NCBI GenBank assembly: GCA_963662155.1
Contig: OY759274.1
Location: 18,991,060 to 19,055,059, forward strand
Reading direction: 5' to 3'
From: Lamellibrachia columna
Lineage: Eukaryota; Annelida; Polychaeta; Sabellida; Siboglinidae
DNA length: 64,000 bases
Part shown: one piece after another, positions 1 through 13,090 of the stretch
How positions within the stretch are numbered: position 1 is the stretch's first letter
How the letters are laid out: every line of letters begins with the position of its first letter
Notes under the pieces: model-generated
What the model was told of the DNA's origin: nothing
What the model saw: only the letters and a program-made list of their open reading frames with translations
Databases searched by the model: none
Program-made: the position numbers and the translations under genes

Positions 1-600
1 AGGCAGTGTTGCAATTTGTAATCTGTTTATATTAGAAGCTTGCAATTTATATGTTCTGCTCTTAGACTACTGGTTGTTGAGAGGGTTAGCACATGCCAAT
101 ATAACATGCTCAAAATCCCCTTTGAACTTTTTAATCATACTGTTGGCACCAGATTATTCTTATACTGGTGTAGGGCTGCAGGTAGTCTGACTTGAGTCAC
201 CTTACTTCTACAGAGGAAGACTCAGCTGGAAGTTCTTTGCAGTTAGCACTGTCCACCAGTGTCAAGTGGCATGGTCTTCTGACTGCATTCCATGGCTAAC
301 TGATGAGTTAACTGATGAATGGCGGTTTGAGGACATCCTGGTGGCTTTACTAAAGAAACAGGGATTATAGCCTGAACCAGTAGCCTACAATTGTTTGCTT
401 AACTGGGTGTTTCTGACTGGGAAAAGATGCTGCCTGTTGCCTTTTTGGGTATCATTGTCATGGTCATGGGAGAATGTCACCATGGGGTTGTAGGGATGGT
501 AAGGGGGTAACCGTCTTGGGAAGTACTGAGACTCGGTGGTATCACAGTCATATTAATCAGAAATACCAAATAACAAAGTATTAAAAAATAGGTGAATATT
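1..600. other. No gene recognised; unique-looking left flank
   Basis: I see no open frame of note, no splice-flanked exon and no tandem repeat here. It lies outside the triplicated unit that starts near 890. Confidence 0.4.
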
Positions 601-689
601 TAAATACTTAACGAAAGTTTCATTTTGTGAACTACAAATACATTAATTTTCACAGCATATATGTACTCATAAAATCTGAGTATATTGGA

Positions 690-893
690 TATGAGTACGA
701 GTACCTCAAAAATGTACTCGAGTACACCAGTACCGAGTACTTCTGCCCCAGGTCTGATATTATATGATATATACATATGTGTGTGTGTAGATATATATAT
801 ATTATATATATATATATACATGTATATATATATTATATATAGTCTATATATATTATATATATATATATTTAGACTATATATATATATGTGTTA
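690..893. repeat. GAGTAC-rich patch followed by (TG)/(TA) simple repeat
   Basis: Around 690-740 the palindromic word GTACTC/GAGTAC recurs on both strands. From about 777 it passes into short TG and long imperfect TA tracts that end at the start of unit A. The same TA-tract-then-unit order is seen before unit C (12830-13090), so a TA tract seems to belong to the unit boundary. Confidence 0.7.
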
Positions 894-2631
894 TTCGTTT
901 TCGTGTAATGCCAGGAGATTCCCAAATAAAAGCCTTACAATATAACAATAATTGTGACACTAGTTTGTCAATCAAAATATTAAAATAATGCACAGAAAAA
1001 AGAAGAGACCACAGTGAAGCGAGTGACGCTTTGCCATTCTGCCTTGGGCTCGGGCAATTAGTGGAGCACTTTACAGATTCGGTGTGTGGGACCTCCTCCA
1101 CAACACAGGATCTCTTTTGGTTGCTTTATTGAACTACTCAAGGGAGAGTGTATGTCGACCCCTAAGCCATTGTAGTCTCCCACCCGACCACTGACATAAC
1201 CCTGTGTGTTATAGTTCCCAACCTATTTACTGTAGGAATTATCTTTTGCTTATATACTATGTCATGACCAAAAAGACGAATTTGAGGTGTGTGTGTCTTT
1301 CAAACATGTTCAATCTAAATTTAGCTGTAGTGGCAAAATCTAATGAAAATATTTATTCATTAGAATGTTTGTTATATGCAATAAATCATATGGCGATGCA
1401 ACATACATGATAAAAAATGCGTATATAATATTACTAATCCATTTTATTGATATTGAATTATGCATATTCAATCATAGCTATGTACATCCGCCGGAAGTGG
1501 TCAACCTAAGATGGCGCCTACAACAGACAAGCAGATACATGCTCTTTATTTGGCCCTTATATGTACAAGTATTAGTATTACAAATATAAATATAGCACAC
1601 ATATCAAATAAGGGACAAATATACAACGACGGCACTTTATCATGCTGCTATCCCCAGAATGGGCTGTATGGAGTTAGTAATCTGAAATTTACGAATCTGT
1701 CACCATTAATTATCACTAGTAATAAACATATGCCCCAATACATTAATTGCCGCTCCATTTAAATGTGCATCAATGGAATAGATCATATTTATATACAATA
1801 CCAAACTAACATTTATGCACAAACCTAGCTTTTCATCATATAATGGGAATTAAAACCGAAATTGTTTGTAGATGATCCCTTAGCAAGATTCGAAGAGGCA
1901 CACAGGGCAGGTAGTCCGTTGATGAACTTCTTTCATGTATCGCGTGAACAGCGACAATAAAAATATTTCCTAGAAAATAGTACACAATATCTAAAATGGA
2001 ATATGCAATACAGAGTTATTTCACCAATTGATATGTAGAAAATAAATAATATGACACAATATTGTAACGTAGGTGGATTAGCTATAACGTAGTTTAAAAA
2101 TAAATAAACAAACAGTAATTTCAACAATCAATGCATAAATTTGAAGGCTTCAAGCTATGGCGGTAAAGGAAGTGTATTGCATGATGGAATAAACTTCCAT
2201 CGCCTAGCTGCTGTTATACACATCACTCAATCAGTACCAACCTCTCAGAGTGTCGCCGTGCCAGCCATGAGGGAAATGCCACCCGTGCACGGCGCTGTTT
2301 CCTGCTAGTCACCACGTTCCTGTGCACACATAAGAACACTTTGTTTTTGTTCGTCTTTGTATTGGAACACCTTTTTCATCCTTCACATATTTTGTCCCGA
2401 CTGGCTGTCAACTTCACGCACAACACCGCATCAAGCATATCGTGTGTGTCATAGGCCAAGAATGTGTATTGAATCCGAAGCCATGCAACCCACCAAGTGG
2501 GGTCTTTCACAAGTGGGTCTTGTCAGGTGCGTCAACAGAAGCACCAACTTCGCCTGGACTGTTACGTAAGAAACTAATTTGAAGAACGTACTGGTCGGTC
2601 AACAGTAATAAACCCTTGTTGGACTAGCCGC

Positions 2632-2862
2632 AGTTCATTTGGTGATCTCTTGGATGTTCACGGGTAGCTGAACCACTGTATTGTCTGTGCTGGATATAGG
2701 CAACGAACCATGACAGGCATTTCCTTCGACCCAACAGACGATGTTGCCCATGTTTTCATAATAGCATGTAAGCTGCATGTTTATGTCGGTCGGTGTCAAA
2801 AGCTTCGCTCCGATCCAGTCGAAGCCGTACCCCCCCCCCTTATGGCTGTCACTGACCTTCAA
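2632..2862 (-). other. Conserved unexplained minus-strand open frame in the unit (also 8377-8592 in B and about 14874-15070 in C)
   Basis: A frame of about 65-75 residues stays open at the homologous place in all three units. It shares short blocks such as TDINMQLTCYYEN, GNIVCWVEGNA and SSTDNTVVQLPVNIQEITK. It has two or three cysteines and reads like part of an extracellular domain. I do not recognise the family and see no good splice sites. Retention of the frame in three diverged copies is the only argument for coding; it may be an old exon or part of a mobile element. In C it is open but has no start codon. Confidence 0.3.
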
Positions 2863-5239
2863 CTGCTCATTCGAAAGCGCTGTTTCAGTTGATAGGGTAT
2901 TACAATCAGAATTGTGGTTAATTACATTGTAATTAGAACATAGGCTGCCTGAAATAACCCGTGGCGCCTCTGTTGCATGATATACCTGCTGATTCTTGTG
3001 GCGAACAAGTCATCCATGTTAATTTGAACAGTTACTTTCAGAAGTTCTGTGTTAGAAATCTTTTGTGGCCAGAAAAATGGCATGATGTTGCACTAAGGTA
3101 AATGTGAAATCGCGCGAGATTGTCGACGGAAGTACGACACGCACTTCGCGCGAATCGTTTGCCGTGCGTTGAAAAAATCGCGTATCTATGCCAACGCGCT
3201 TATTCAAAAGAGCAGGTTTATGGATTTTATTGTGGGATCTCATAAAACATGAAATAGGTGCACTTAAATGATATTATTTTCTCATCTACTTTGGCACGTC
3301 AAACCACCGTTAGAGAGCACAAACGTCGTAGGTTTCTTTAGCCTACATCGTTTTCGTTGTCCTTCGGGGTTTATCTCACAGCTGTTTTGGCCATATTGTC
3401 ATCGTCCTTTGGTAAAACGTGGCCGATTTTTGTGGTGAACAAGTCAACCATGTTAATTTGAGCAGTTACTTTCTGAAGTTCTGTGTTAGAAATCTTTTGT
3501 GGCCAGAAAAAATGGCATGATGTTTCAAATATATGTTGTGTGGAAGGTTGAAAATTATCTCTCATCTGCTTCATTCAAACGCCAGCATTCTGAAACATAT
3601 TGCAGAGTGGACGAGTTATGATGGCAAATAATTTACCTACATGTTACATGCGTACCATACCTTGGTTGTTTCAGGGACAAAATAACCCTTTTTCGACCTT
3701 TTCTAAAACAAAATATCTAATAAAGTTATAAACTTTACTGATGGCGAGCGTAATTTACAGCAACATGACAGCAACACACATGAAGACATCCAGTTAACCA
3801 TAGTTTGACACATAATTTTTTTTATTGTATGTTATTTCCTTAAAGCTAATCATGTCTATGACCAGAGCTGCCATGTTGTGTAGAGGTACATGCGAGAGAT
3901 ATTGGCATGTTCCAAACACTGAAAAAGGGTGTTATGTTTCCCAAAAACTAGTGCACCAGATGAAAGCATTTCTAGTCATTCAAATTTCTATAGGGAACAG
4001 CTTTTTATAATACACTGAAAATAATTGACAGATTGATAAATCTTTCATTATGTATGCCGTTGCGGTTTATTTAAATACGAGGCAAAATATGTTCAATTGT
4101 GCTACAAATAGATGCGCGAGAGCGTGAGATGGAAGCCAAATGCTTGAGTCTCACGCCAAATGTGTGAGATTTGGTAGCTCTGTATGACTCTTACTGTGGG
4201 TGTTATGCCCCACATTATTCTATGTATCAAAGTTCTCGTGATAAAGCGGTAAAATGCTCACGAAAAGCCGGAAACATCCTCCTCCGCTCAACTTTCTTGG
4301 CTCAAAAGACATAAAATGTCCTTAGGATGGCGTTGTGTGTAACATATAGATCGATTTTAGTGTGAAGTTTGTTTGTTTTTTTAAATTACAAAAAAGCTGG
4401 ACATTTCAGCCAAAAATCGGAGGGAAAAAAAGCGGTACCCCCCCCCCCGAATGTTGACCCCCCCCCCCCTCAGAAACAGTGCCCCGTGCTTTTCGTGTTA
4501 ATCGTTCGTGCCCGAATCATGGTCGGATCCAGGGTGTCCATGAGGTGCCCGGGAACCCCTTAATTCCTCGAATCACAATGGCCCACGAACTGTTTATTAC
4601 CTTGCATTGCAGTCTTCATTTCAGGAAGTCAATGTTTCCCTGGTTTCCTCACTCCATGTTTTGAAAAAAGGTGCTGGATATGGTAAGGTCGAAGTAAAAC
4701 ACAACAGGAGACAGTGGATACGAAATTAATGTCTGATTTCGGTTTTGTGAATTAGTGATGAACGCAAATTCCAATCTACAGATATGTATATCATATTATG
4801 CTTATTTCAAAACGACTGCATTTTCTAACCATATTCTTATAAATATGTCAGTAAAATCATAATGGTTTATGTAACCTCTAATTTGGACCAAGGAAAATGG
4901 CTGTGGCTGAAGGACTTACCGAGTCCCAGATGTCATCACGGCCTTATAGTTTCCGGCGCCACACATATCTGTGTTACATGTGCAGGCTGACACGTATGTT
5001 AAATCTAATTTCCACTGTCTTATTTTCATGACGGATTAAATTTAAAGAGTGACAAAATGTCGGCGGAAAACAGTGAAATATGCCAATAATATTACATTTA
5101 TTCATTTATATTTGTGCATGGTTGCGGTGCACGCCTCTGCGTATGTGCGTGTGTGTGGTGTGTGCGTGCATGCGAGCGTGCGTGCGCGCGTGCGTGCGCG
5201 CGCACTCTCTATATGCACTAATGTCTTGTTCGTCCATAG

Positions 5240-5327
5240 GAGGTCTCAACCGAGATAGTGTAGTATTGAACAACGTGTTGAGGCATGAACCAACTTTGGA
5301 CAAGTGGATCAAGGTGGCAAACATGAA
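5240..5327 (+). pseudogene. Kelch-repeat exon x, unit A (5' splice site deleted)
   Basis: After an acceptor ending CCATAG, the frame reads GGLNRDSVVLNNVLRHEP and TLDKWIKVANM. This is the kelch pattern of a GG doublet, a spaced hydrophobic run, then P..D.W..VA.M. Compared with unit B, about 24 bases spanning the end of the exon and the donor are missing, so the frame runs into intron sequence and stops. The exon starts in phase 1. Kelch repeats form beta-propeller blades, often in BTB-kelch ubiquitin-ligase adaptors. No BTB domain was found in the window. Confidence 0.7.
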
Positions 5328-5921
5328 AAAGTCTGCGAGCGAGACAAGATGAGTTGTTTTTAAAAATGTTATGGTCTCTTTAAATCCATGGTTCGCAATT
5401 TGAAGAAAACGAAGCAACGTGGCAAGCGTGACACGGTGAATCTGCGAGCGAGATACGGTGAGTCTTGGGGCGTGACACGATGACTCTATGAGCGAGACAC
5501 GGTGTGTATGTGAGTGAGACACGGTGAGTATGCGAGCGACACGATTTGAATTGTGTTATAAGCTATGTGATTCCTTTAAAAACATGGTTCGTAATTTGTT
5601 GAACATTATAGCAACATCAAATTTTCATACGACACGGTTGTATAAATACACAGGGACCCGCCTTGTGGATTCCCACTTGGCAAACGTCACACAGGAACTC
5701 AATATCACGCGACTACATTCTAGTACTCTCCGACAGTCACAATTGAAGGTGAAATTAAGCAATCGTGTAGAATATCATGTAATACGATGAAGTTTGGTGC
5801 TTGTTTCTGAAGGAAATACTACAGTTAGGAATTCAAATGACACTAGAACTCCTGTCAGTGTGGTAAGAAATCAATTTCCTCCATCCTGTACAGTTCTTGT
5901 ATTGTTCCGCTTTTAAGGCAG

Positions 5922-6045
5922 TGGTAGCGATGGCGTTGTTGGCCGCGTGTCTGTACGTAGGCCTACTCCGTGGTTCGGACGGAGAAAACTTCATCAGCAA
6001 TGTCTAGCCCTACTCGCCTGCCTTCAACTGTTGGCAGTCTATCAA
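5922..6045 (+). pseudogene. Kelch-repeat exon y, unit A (in-frame stop)
   Basis: The acceptor TTTTAAGGCAG follows a pyrimidine-rich stretch. The frame then reads VAMALLAACLYV, GSDGEN, and after the stop PAFNCWQSI-like residues: a second kelch repeat (LYV..GGSDG...VE.Y.P..N.W). In unit A the codon corresponding to the glutamate of VEPY is TAG. The right boundary is uncertain because no good donor follows. Confidence 0.65.
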
Positions 6046-6277
6046 CATTGTTTTTGAACAGAGATATGGCCATATTTGAGGACTACACCAGATTAAAATT
6101 TGTAGTGGCCGACTGTCAACGTATGCGTGTGACAGTGACTGTAGGATCCCTTTGCCCATGAAGACACGATGCAATTGTTTTGGCCGCCATTTGATGGGGA
6201 GCATGTTTTGCTTTTACTTTACACAAGTTACGTATTTTGTCCAGCGCGTTTATGACATAATAAATGTTGACATACTT

Positions 6278-6550
<273 letters not shown>

Positions 6551-9500
6551 GTTATTGTACAGTGAAAGCAGAGCAGTAGAGTATGTTTGTGTGCAATGCT
6601 GTGTGCGTGTGCTTGTGCGTTTTCGTGTAATGCCAGGAGATTCCCAAATAAAAGCTTTACAATATAACAATAATTGTGACACTAGTTTGTCAATCAAAAT
6701 ATTAAAATAATGCACAGATAAAAGAAGAGACCACAGTGAAGCGAGTGACGCTTTGCCATTCTGCCTTGGGCTCGGGCAATTAGTGGAGCACTTTACAGAT
6801 TTGGTGTGTGGGACCTCCTCCACAACACAGGATCTCTTTTGGTTGCTTTATTGAACTATTCAAGGGAGAGTGTATGTCGACCCCTAAGCCATTGTAGTCT
6901 CCCACCCGACCACTGACATAACCCTGTGTGTTATAGTTCCCAACCTATTTACTGTAGGAATTACCTTTTGCTTATATACTATGTCATGACTAAAAAGACG
7001 AATTTGTGGTGTGCGTCTTTCAAACATGTTCAATCTAAATTTACCTGAAGTGGCAACATCTAATGAAAATATTTAAAATATTTATTGATTAGAATGTTTG
7101 TTATATGCAATAAATCATATGGCGATGCAACATACATGATAAAAAATGCGTATATAATATTACTAATCCATTTTATTGATATTGAATTATGCATATTCAA
7201 TCATATCTATGTACATCCGCCGGAAGTGGTCAACCCAAGATGGCGCCTACAACAGACAAGCAGATACATGCTCTTTATTTGGCCCTTATATGTACAAGTA
7301 TTAGTATTACAAATATAAATATAGCACACATATCAAATAAAGGGAAAATATACAACGACGGCGCTTTATCATGCTGCTATACCCAGAATGGGCTGTATGG
7401 AGTTAATAATCTGATATTTACGAATCTGTCACCATTAATTATCACTAGTAATAAACATATGCCCCAGTACATTAATTGCCGCTCCATTTAAATGTGCAAC
7501 AGTGGTATATAACATATCTGTATACAATACCAAACTAACACTTATGCAGAAACCTAGCTTTTTATCATATAATTGGAATTAAAGCCGAAATTGTTTGTAG
7601 ATGATCCCTTAGCAAGATTCGAAGAGGCACACAGGACAGGTAGTCCGTTGATGAACATCTTTCATGTATCGCGTGAACAGCGACAATAAAAAATATTTCC
7701 TAGAACAATAGTACACAATATCTAAAACGGGATGTGCAATGCAGAGTTATTTCACCAATTGATGAAAATATTATGTAGAAAATAAATAATATGACACAAT
7801 ATTGTAAGGTAGGTGGATTCGCTATAACGTAGTTTAAAAATAAATAAACAAACACAGTCATTTCAACAATTAATGCATAAAATTGAAAGCTTCAAGCTAT
7901 GAAGTTAAAGGAAGTGTATTACATGAAGGAATAAACTTCTATCGCCTAGCTGCTGTTATACACATCACTCGATCAGTACCAACCTCACAGAGTGTAGCCG
8001 TGCCAGCCATGAGTGAAATGCCACCCGTGCACGGCGCTGTTTCCTGCTAGTCACCACGTTCCTGTGCACACATAAAGAACACTTTGTTTTTGTTCGTCTT
8101 TGTCTTGGAACACCTTTTCATTCTTCACATATTTTGTCCCGACTGGCTGTCAACTTCACGCACAACACCGCATCAAGCATACAGTGTGTGTCACAGGCCA
8201 AGAATGTGAACTGAATCCGAAGCCATGCAAGCCACCAAGTGGGATCTTTCACAAATGGGTCTTGTCAGGTGCGTCAACAGAAGCACCAACTTCGCCTGGA
8301 CTGTTATGTAAGAAACTAATTTGAAGAACGTGCTGGTCGGTTAACAGTAATAAACCCTTGTTGGACTAGCCGCAGTTCATTTGGTGATCTCTTGAATGTT
8401 CACGGGTAGCTGAACCACTGTATTGTCTGTGCTGGATATAGGCAACGAACCATGACTGGCATTTCCTTCGACCCAACAGACGATGTTGCCCGTGTTTTCA
8501 TAATAGCATGTAAGCTGCATGTTTATGTCGGTCGATGTCGAAAGCTTCGCTCCGATCCCGTTGAAGCCGTACCACTCCTTTGTGGCTGTCACTGACCGTC
8601 AACTGCTCATTCGGAAGCGCTGTTTCAGTTGATAGGGTATTACAATCAGAATTGGGGTTAATTACATTGTAATTAGAACATAGGCTGCCCGAAATAACCA
8701 GTGGCGCCTCTGTTGCGTGATATACCTGCTGATTATTGTGGCGAACAAGTCATCCATGTTAATTTGAGCAGTTACTTTCAGAAGTTCTGTGTTAGAAATC
8801 TTTTGTGGCCAGAAAAATGGCATGATGTTTCAAAGATATGTTGTGTGGAAGGTTGAAAATTATCTCTCATCTGCTTCAGTCAAACGCCAGCATTCTGAAA
8901 TATATTGCAGAGTGGACGAGTTATGATGGCAAATAATTTACCTACATATTACATGCGTACCACACCTTGGTTGTCTCAGGGACAAAATAACCCTTTTTCG
9001 ACCTTTTCTAAAACAAAATATCTAATAACGTTATAAACTTTACTGATGGCGAGCGTAATTCACAGCAACATGAGAGCAACACACATGAAGACATCCAGTT
9101 AACCACAGTTTAACACAATTTTTTTCATTGTATGTTATTTCCTTAAAGCTAATCATGTCTATGACCAGAGCTGCCATGTTGTGTAGAGGAACATGCGAGA
9201 GATATTGGCAAGATCGAAACACTGAAAAAGGGTGTTATATTTCCCCAAAACTTGGCCACCAGATGAAAGCTATTCTAGTCATTAAAATTTCTATGGGGGA
9301 CAGCTTTTTATAATACACTGGAAATAATTGACAGATTGATAAATCTTTCATTATGTATGCCATTGCTGTTTATATAAATACGGGACGAAATATGTTCAAT
9401 TGTTCTGAAACAGTTAAGATAACAGCATATTGATATATGATAATCCTAATGTGTTATACGTATCAGTCTTCTGGGATCCCATACATATTACACATAAACA

Positions 9501-11112
9501 AGATTAGAAGATTTTAAAAGAACGCAGCAAGTTTTATTGAAAGCAACTATGAACGCACACTCGGAGCCGTAATTATTCTCATATAAGAACTCAACTGGTC
9601 ATCACGTTGAATTATCACACTGTCAATGACATGGTAGTCTAGCATTTTAGCCCAACCTGCACACGTCTGGCTTAAATGCTTCAAGGTTGGTACTACTTAG
9701 GATGTGTCTGGTTGTGTGCCCAGGTATACTTTTAATAAGCAAATCGTTTGTTGGCTCAAATGTCAATGGGCGGTCCATTGCTAGTTTGACAGTCAGTGTG
9801 CCAACGAGGCGACGGACCAGCACTCGTAACAAGCCCCGACCACACCTGTGATCATGATCACTCTGGCAGGGAGACATGGGGTTGTCACGCGGGCTGTCTG
9901 GTGATAATCGTGTGTGAAAGTGGCGATTACGCGCGACGTCACCGACGACGACAAAAATATACCTCGGGGATTGTATTAATTATTCATTGAAACGGCCAAT
10001 GTGCGAGAGATCTACAAATAGAGAGCCTGACATGGAAGCCAAATGCGCGAGTCTCACGTCAAATGTGTGAGACTTGGTAGCTCTGTATGACTCTTACTGT
10101 GGGTGTTATGCCCCACCTTATTCTAGGTATCAAAGTTCTCGTGATAAAGCGGTAAAATGCTCATGAAAAGCCGGAAACGTCCTCCTCCGCTCAACTTTCT
10201 TGGCTCCAAAGACATAAAATGTGCTTAGGATGGCCTCGTGTGCAACAGATAGATCGATTTTAGTGTGAAGTTTGTTCGTTTTTTAAATTACAAAAAAGCT
10301 GCACATTTCAGCCAAAAATCGGAGGGGAAAAAAGCGGTACCCCCCCCCCCCGAATGTTGACCCCTCAGAAACAGTGCCCCGTGCCTCTCGTGTTAATCGT
10401 TCGTGCCCGAATCATGGCCGGATCCAGGGTGTCCATGAGGTGCCCGGGAACCCCTTAATTCCTCGAATCACAATGGCCCACAAACTGTTTATTACCTTGC
10501 ATTGCAATCTTAATTTCAGGATGTCAATGTTTCCCTGGGTTCCTCACTCCATGTTTTGAAAATGTGGTAAGGTCGATGTAAAACACAACAGGAGACGGTG
10601 GATATGAAATTAATATCTGATTTCGGTTTTGTGAATTAGTGGTGAACGCAAATTCCAATCTACATATATGTGTATAATATTATACTTATTTCAAAACGAC
10701 TGCATTTTCTAACCATATTTTTATAAATATGTCAGTAAAATCATAGTGGTTTATGTAACCTCTAATTTGGACCAAGGAAAATGGCTGTGGCTGAAGGATT
10801 TACCAAGTCCCAGATGTCATCACGGCCTTATAGTTTCCGGCGCCACACATATCTGTGTTACAGGTACATGCTTACACGTATGTTAAATCTAATTTCCACC
10901 GTCTTATTTTCATGACGGATTAAATTTAAAAGTGACGAAATGTCGGCGGAAAACAGTGAAATATGCCAATAATATTACATTTATTCATTTATATTTGTTC
11001 ATGGTTGCCGTGCACGCCTCTGCGCATGCGCGAGTGTGTGGTGTGCGTACGTGCATGCGTGCGTGCGTGGGCGCGCGCTCTCTAAATGTACTAATGTCTT
11101 GTTCGTCCATAG

Positions 11113-11220
11113 GAGGTCTCAACCGAGATAGTGTAGTATTGAACAACGTGTTGAGGCATGAACCAACTTTGGACAAGTGGATCAAGGTGGCAAACATGAA
11201 CAAGTCCCGTGCTAGACAAG
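11113..11220 (+). pseudogene. Kelch-repeat exon x, unit B (intact 108-nt exon)
   Basis: This is the best-preserved copy. Acceptor CCATAG, 36 codons with no stop, then donor AAG|GTGAGT at 11221. The exon starts and ends in phase 1. The translation has GGLNRDSVVL at its start and DKWIKVANMNKSRARQ at its end, a typical kelch blade ending in MN..R. It joins in phase with exon y of the same unit (G|TG, valine). Exon y of unit B has a stop, however, so the unit as a whole is probably a pseudogene fragment, unless exon x is spliced to an unbroken exon elsewhere. Confidence 0.75.
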
Positions 11221-11440
11221 GTGAGTCTGCGAGCGAGACAAGATGAGTTGTTTTTTTTAAATGTTATGGTCTCTTTAAATCCATGGTTCGCAATTTGAAG
11301 AAAACGAAGCAACGTGGCAAGCGTGACACGGTGAATCTGCGAGCGAGATACGGTGAGTCTTGGGGCGTGACACGATGACTCTATGAGCGAGACACGGTGT
11401 GTATGTGAGTGAAACACGGTGAGTTTGCGATCGACACGAT
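11221..11440 (+). repeat. Degenerate 22-bp repeat growing from the kelch exon donor
   Basis: Downstream of the donor, words of the type GCGAGCGAGACACGGTGAGTCT recur with variations (about 11221-11245 and 11329-11440; also about 5327-5345 and 5440-5545 in A, 17751-17812 in C). Each word resembles the exon end plus donor (CTAGACAAG|GTGAGTCT), so it looks like reiteration of the exon-intron boundary. Several units still contain GGTGAGT. Confidence 0.55.
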
Positions 11441-11850
11441 GTGAATTGTGTTACAAGCTATGTGATTCCTTTAAAAACATGGTTCGTAATTTGATGAACA
11501 TTATAGCAACATCAAATTTTCATACGACACGGTTGTATAAATACACAGGGACCCGCCTTGTGGATTCCCACTTGGCAAACGTCACACAAGAACTCAATAT
11601 CACGCGACTGCATTCCAATACTCTCCGACAGTCACAATGGTATGTGAAAGTAAGCACACGTTTGCAGGAATCGTGTAGAATATCATGTAATACGATTAAG
11701 GTTGGTGCTTGTTTCTGAAGGAAACGAACACACACCTGTTCACCATACTACAGTTAGGAATTCATATGAAACTAGAACTCCTGTCAGTGTGGTAAGAAAT
11801 CAATTTCCTCCATCCTGTACAGTTCTTGTATTGTTCCGCTTTTAAGGCAG

Positions 11851-11975
11851 TGGTAGCGATGGCATCGTTGGCCGCGTGTCTGTACGTAGGCCTACTCCGT
11901 GGTTCGGACGGAGAAAACCTCATCAGCAATGTCTAGCCCTACTCGCCTGCCTTCAACTGTTGGCAGTCTATCAAC
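11851..11975 (+). pseudogene. Kelch-repeat exon y, unit B (in-frame stop)
   Basis: Same exon as 5922-6045, reading VAMASLAACLYVGLL, GSDGENLISNV, then TAG at 11934-11936 where unit C has GAG. A and B share this stop, so it either predates their separation or was spread by gene conversion. The LYVGLLGG stretch looks two residues longer than a canonical LYVVGG, perhaps an old indel. Confidence 0.68.
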
Positions 11976-12029
11976 ATTGTTTTTGAACATAGATATGGGC
12001 ATATTTGAGGACTACACAACACTTATGCT

Positions 12030-12249
12030 GTGTCCAGATTAAAATTTGTAGTGGCCGACTGTCAACGTATACGTGTGCCAGTGACTGTAGGATCCCTTGC
12101 GCATGAAGACACGATGCAATTGTTTTGGCCGCCATTTGATGGGGAGCATGTTGTGTTTTTACTTTCTGGAGAGAGAAAATTACACAAGTTGACGTATTTT
12201 GTCCAGCGAGTGGATGACATAATAAATGTTGACATACTTGATTGTCGGA
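12030..12249 (+). other. Open segment after kelch exon y in unit B, function unknown
   Basis: The frame reads through RLKFVVADCQ, GEHVVFLLSGERKLHKL and VDDIINVDILD without a stop and has the composition of real protein. Unit A has a shorter, frameshifted version (about 6090-6280), and unit C has lost it. It might be a third exon of the kelch gene, but no kelch GG doublet or splice site is convincing. Confidence 0.3.
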
Positions 12250-12600
12250 CGTGTGTGTGTGTGCGTGTGCGTGTGCGTGTGCGTGTGCGTGTGCGTGTGC
12301 GTGTGCGTGTGCGTGTGCGTGTGCGTGTGCGTGTGCGTGTGCGTGTGCGTGTGCGTGTGCGTGTGCGTGTGCGTGTGCGTGTGCGTGTGCGTGTGCGTGT
12401 GCGTGTGCGTGTGCGTGTGCGTGTGCGTGTGCGTGTGCGTGTGCGTGTGCGTGTGCGTGTGCGTGTGCGTGTGCGTGTGCGTGTGCGTGTGCGTGTGCGT
12501 GTGCGTGTGCGTGTGCGTGTGCGTGTGCGTGTGCGTGTGCGTGTGCGTGTGCGTGTGCGTGTGCATGTGCGTGTGTCTGTATGAGTGCGTGCGTGCGAGT
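12250..12600. repeat. (GTGTGC)n hexanucleotide microsatellite, about 53 copies
   Basis: Nearly perfect six-base repeat with one A near its end, purely alternating purine-pyrimidine. It occupies the place of (TG)100 in unit A. The long VRVRVR and CACACA frames across it are artefacts. Confidence 0.97.
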
Positions 12601-12827
12601 GTATGTGTGCTGTGTGTGCGCGCGCGCGTGTGTGTTATTGTACAGTGCAAGCAGAGCAGTAGAGTATGTTTGTGTGCAGTGCTGTCTGCGTGTGCTTGTG
12701 CGTGTGTGGAGTTTTTGTGTTTATATACATCTGAATGTGTATTGTTTATTACCATTGATGTCGATAGAAACGTCAGGTGCTACGATGGTTGGGATGTGGT
12801 TGTGAGTGTACTACAATGGTTGGACTG

Positions 12828-13090
<263 letters not shown>

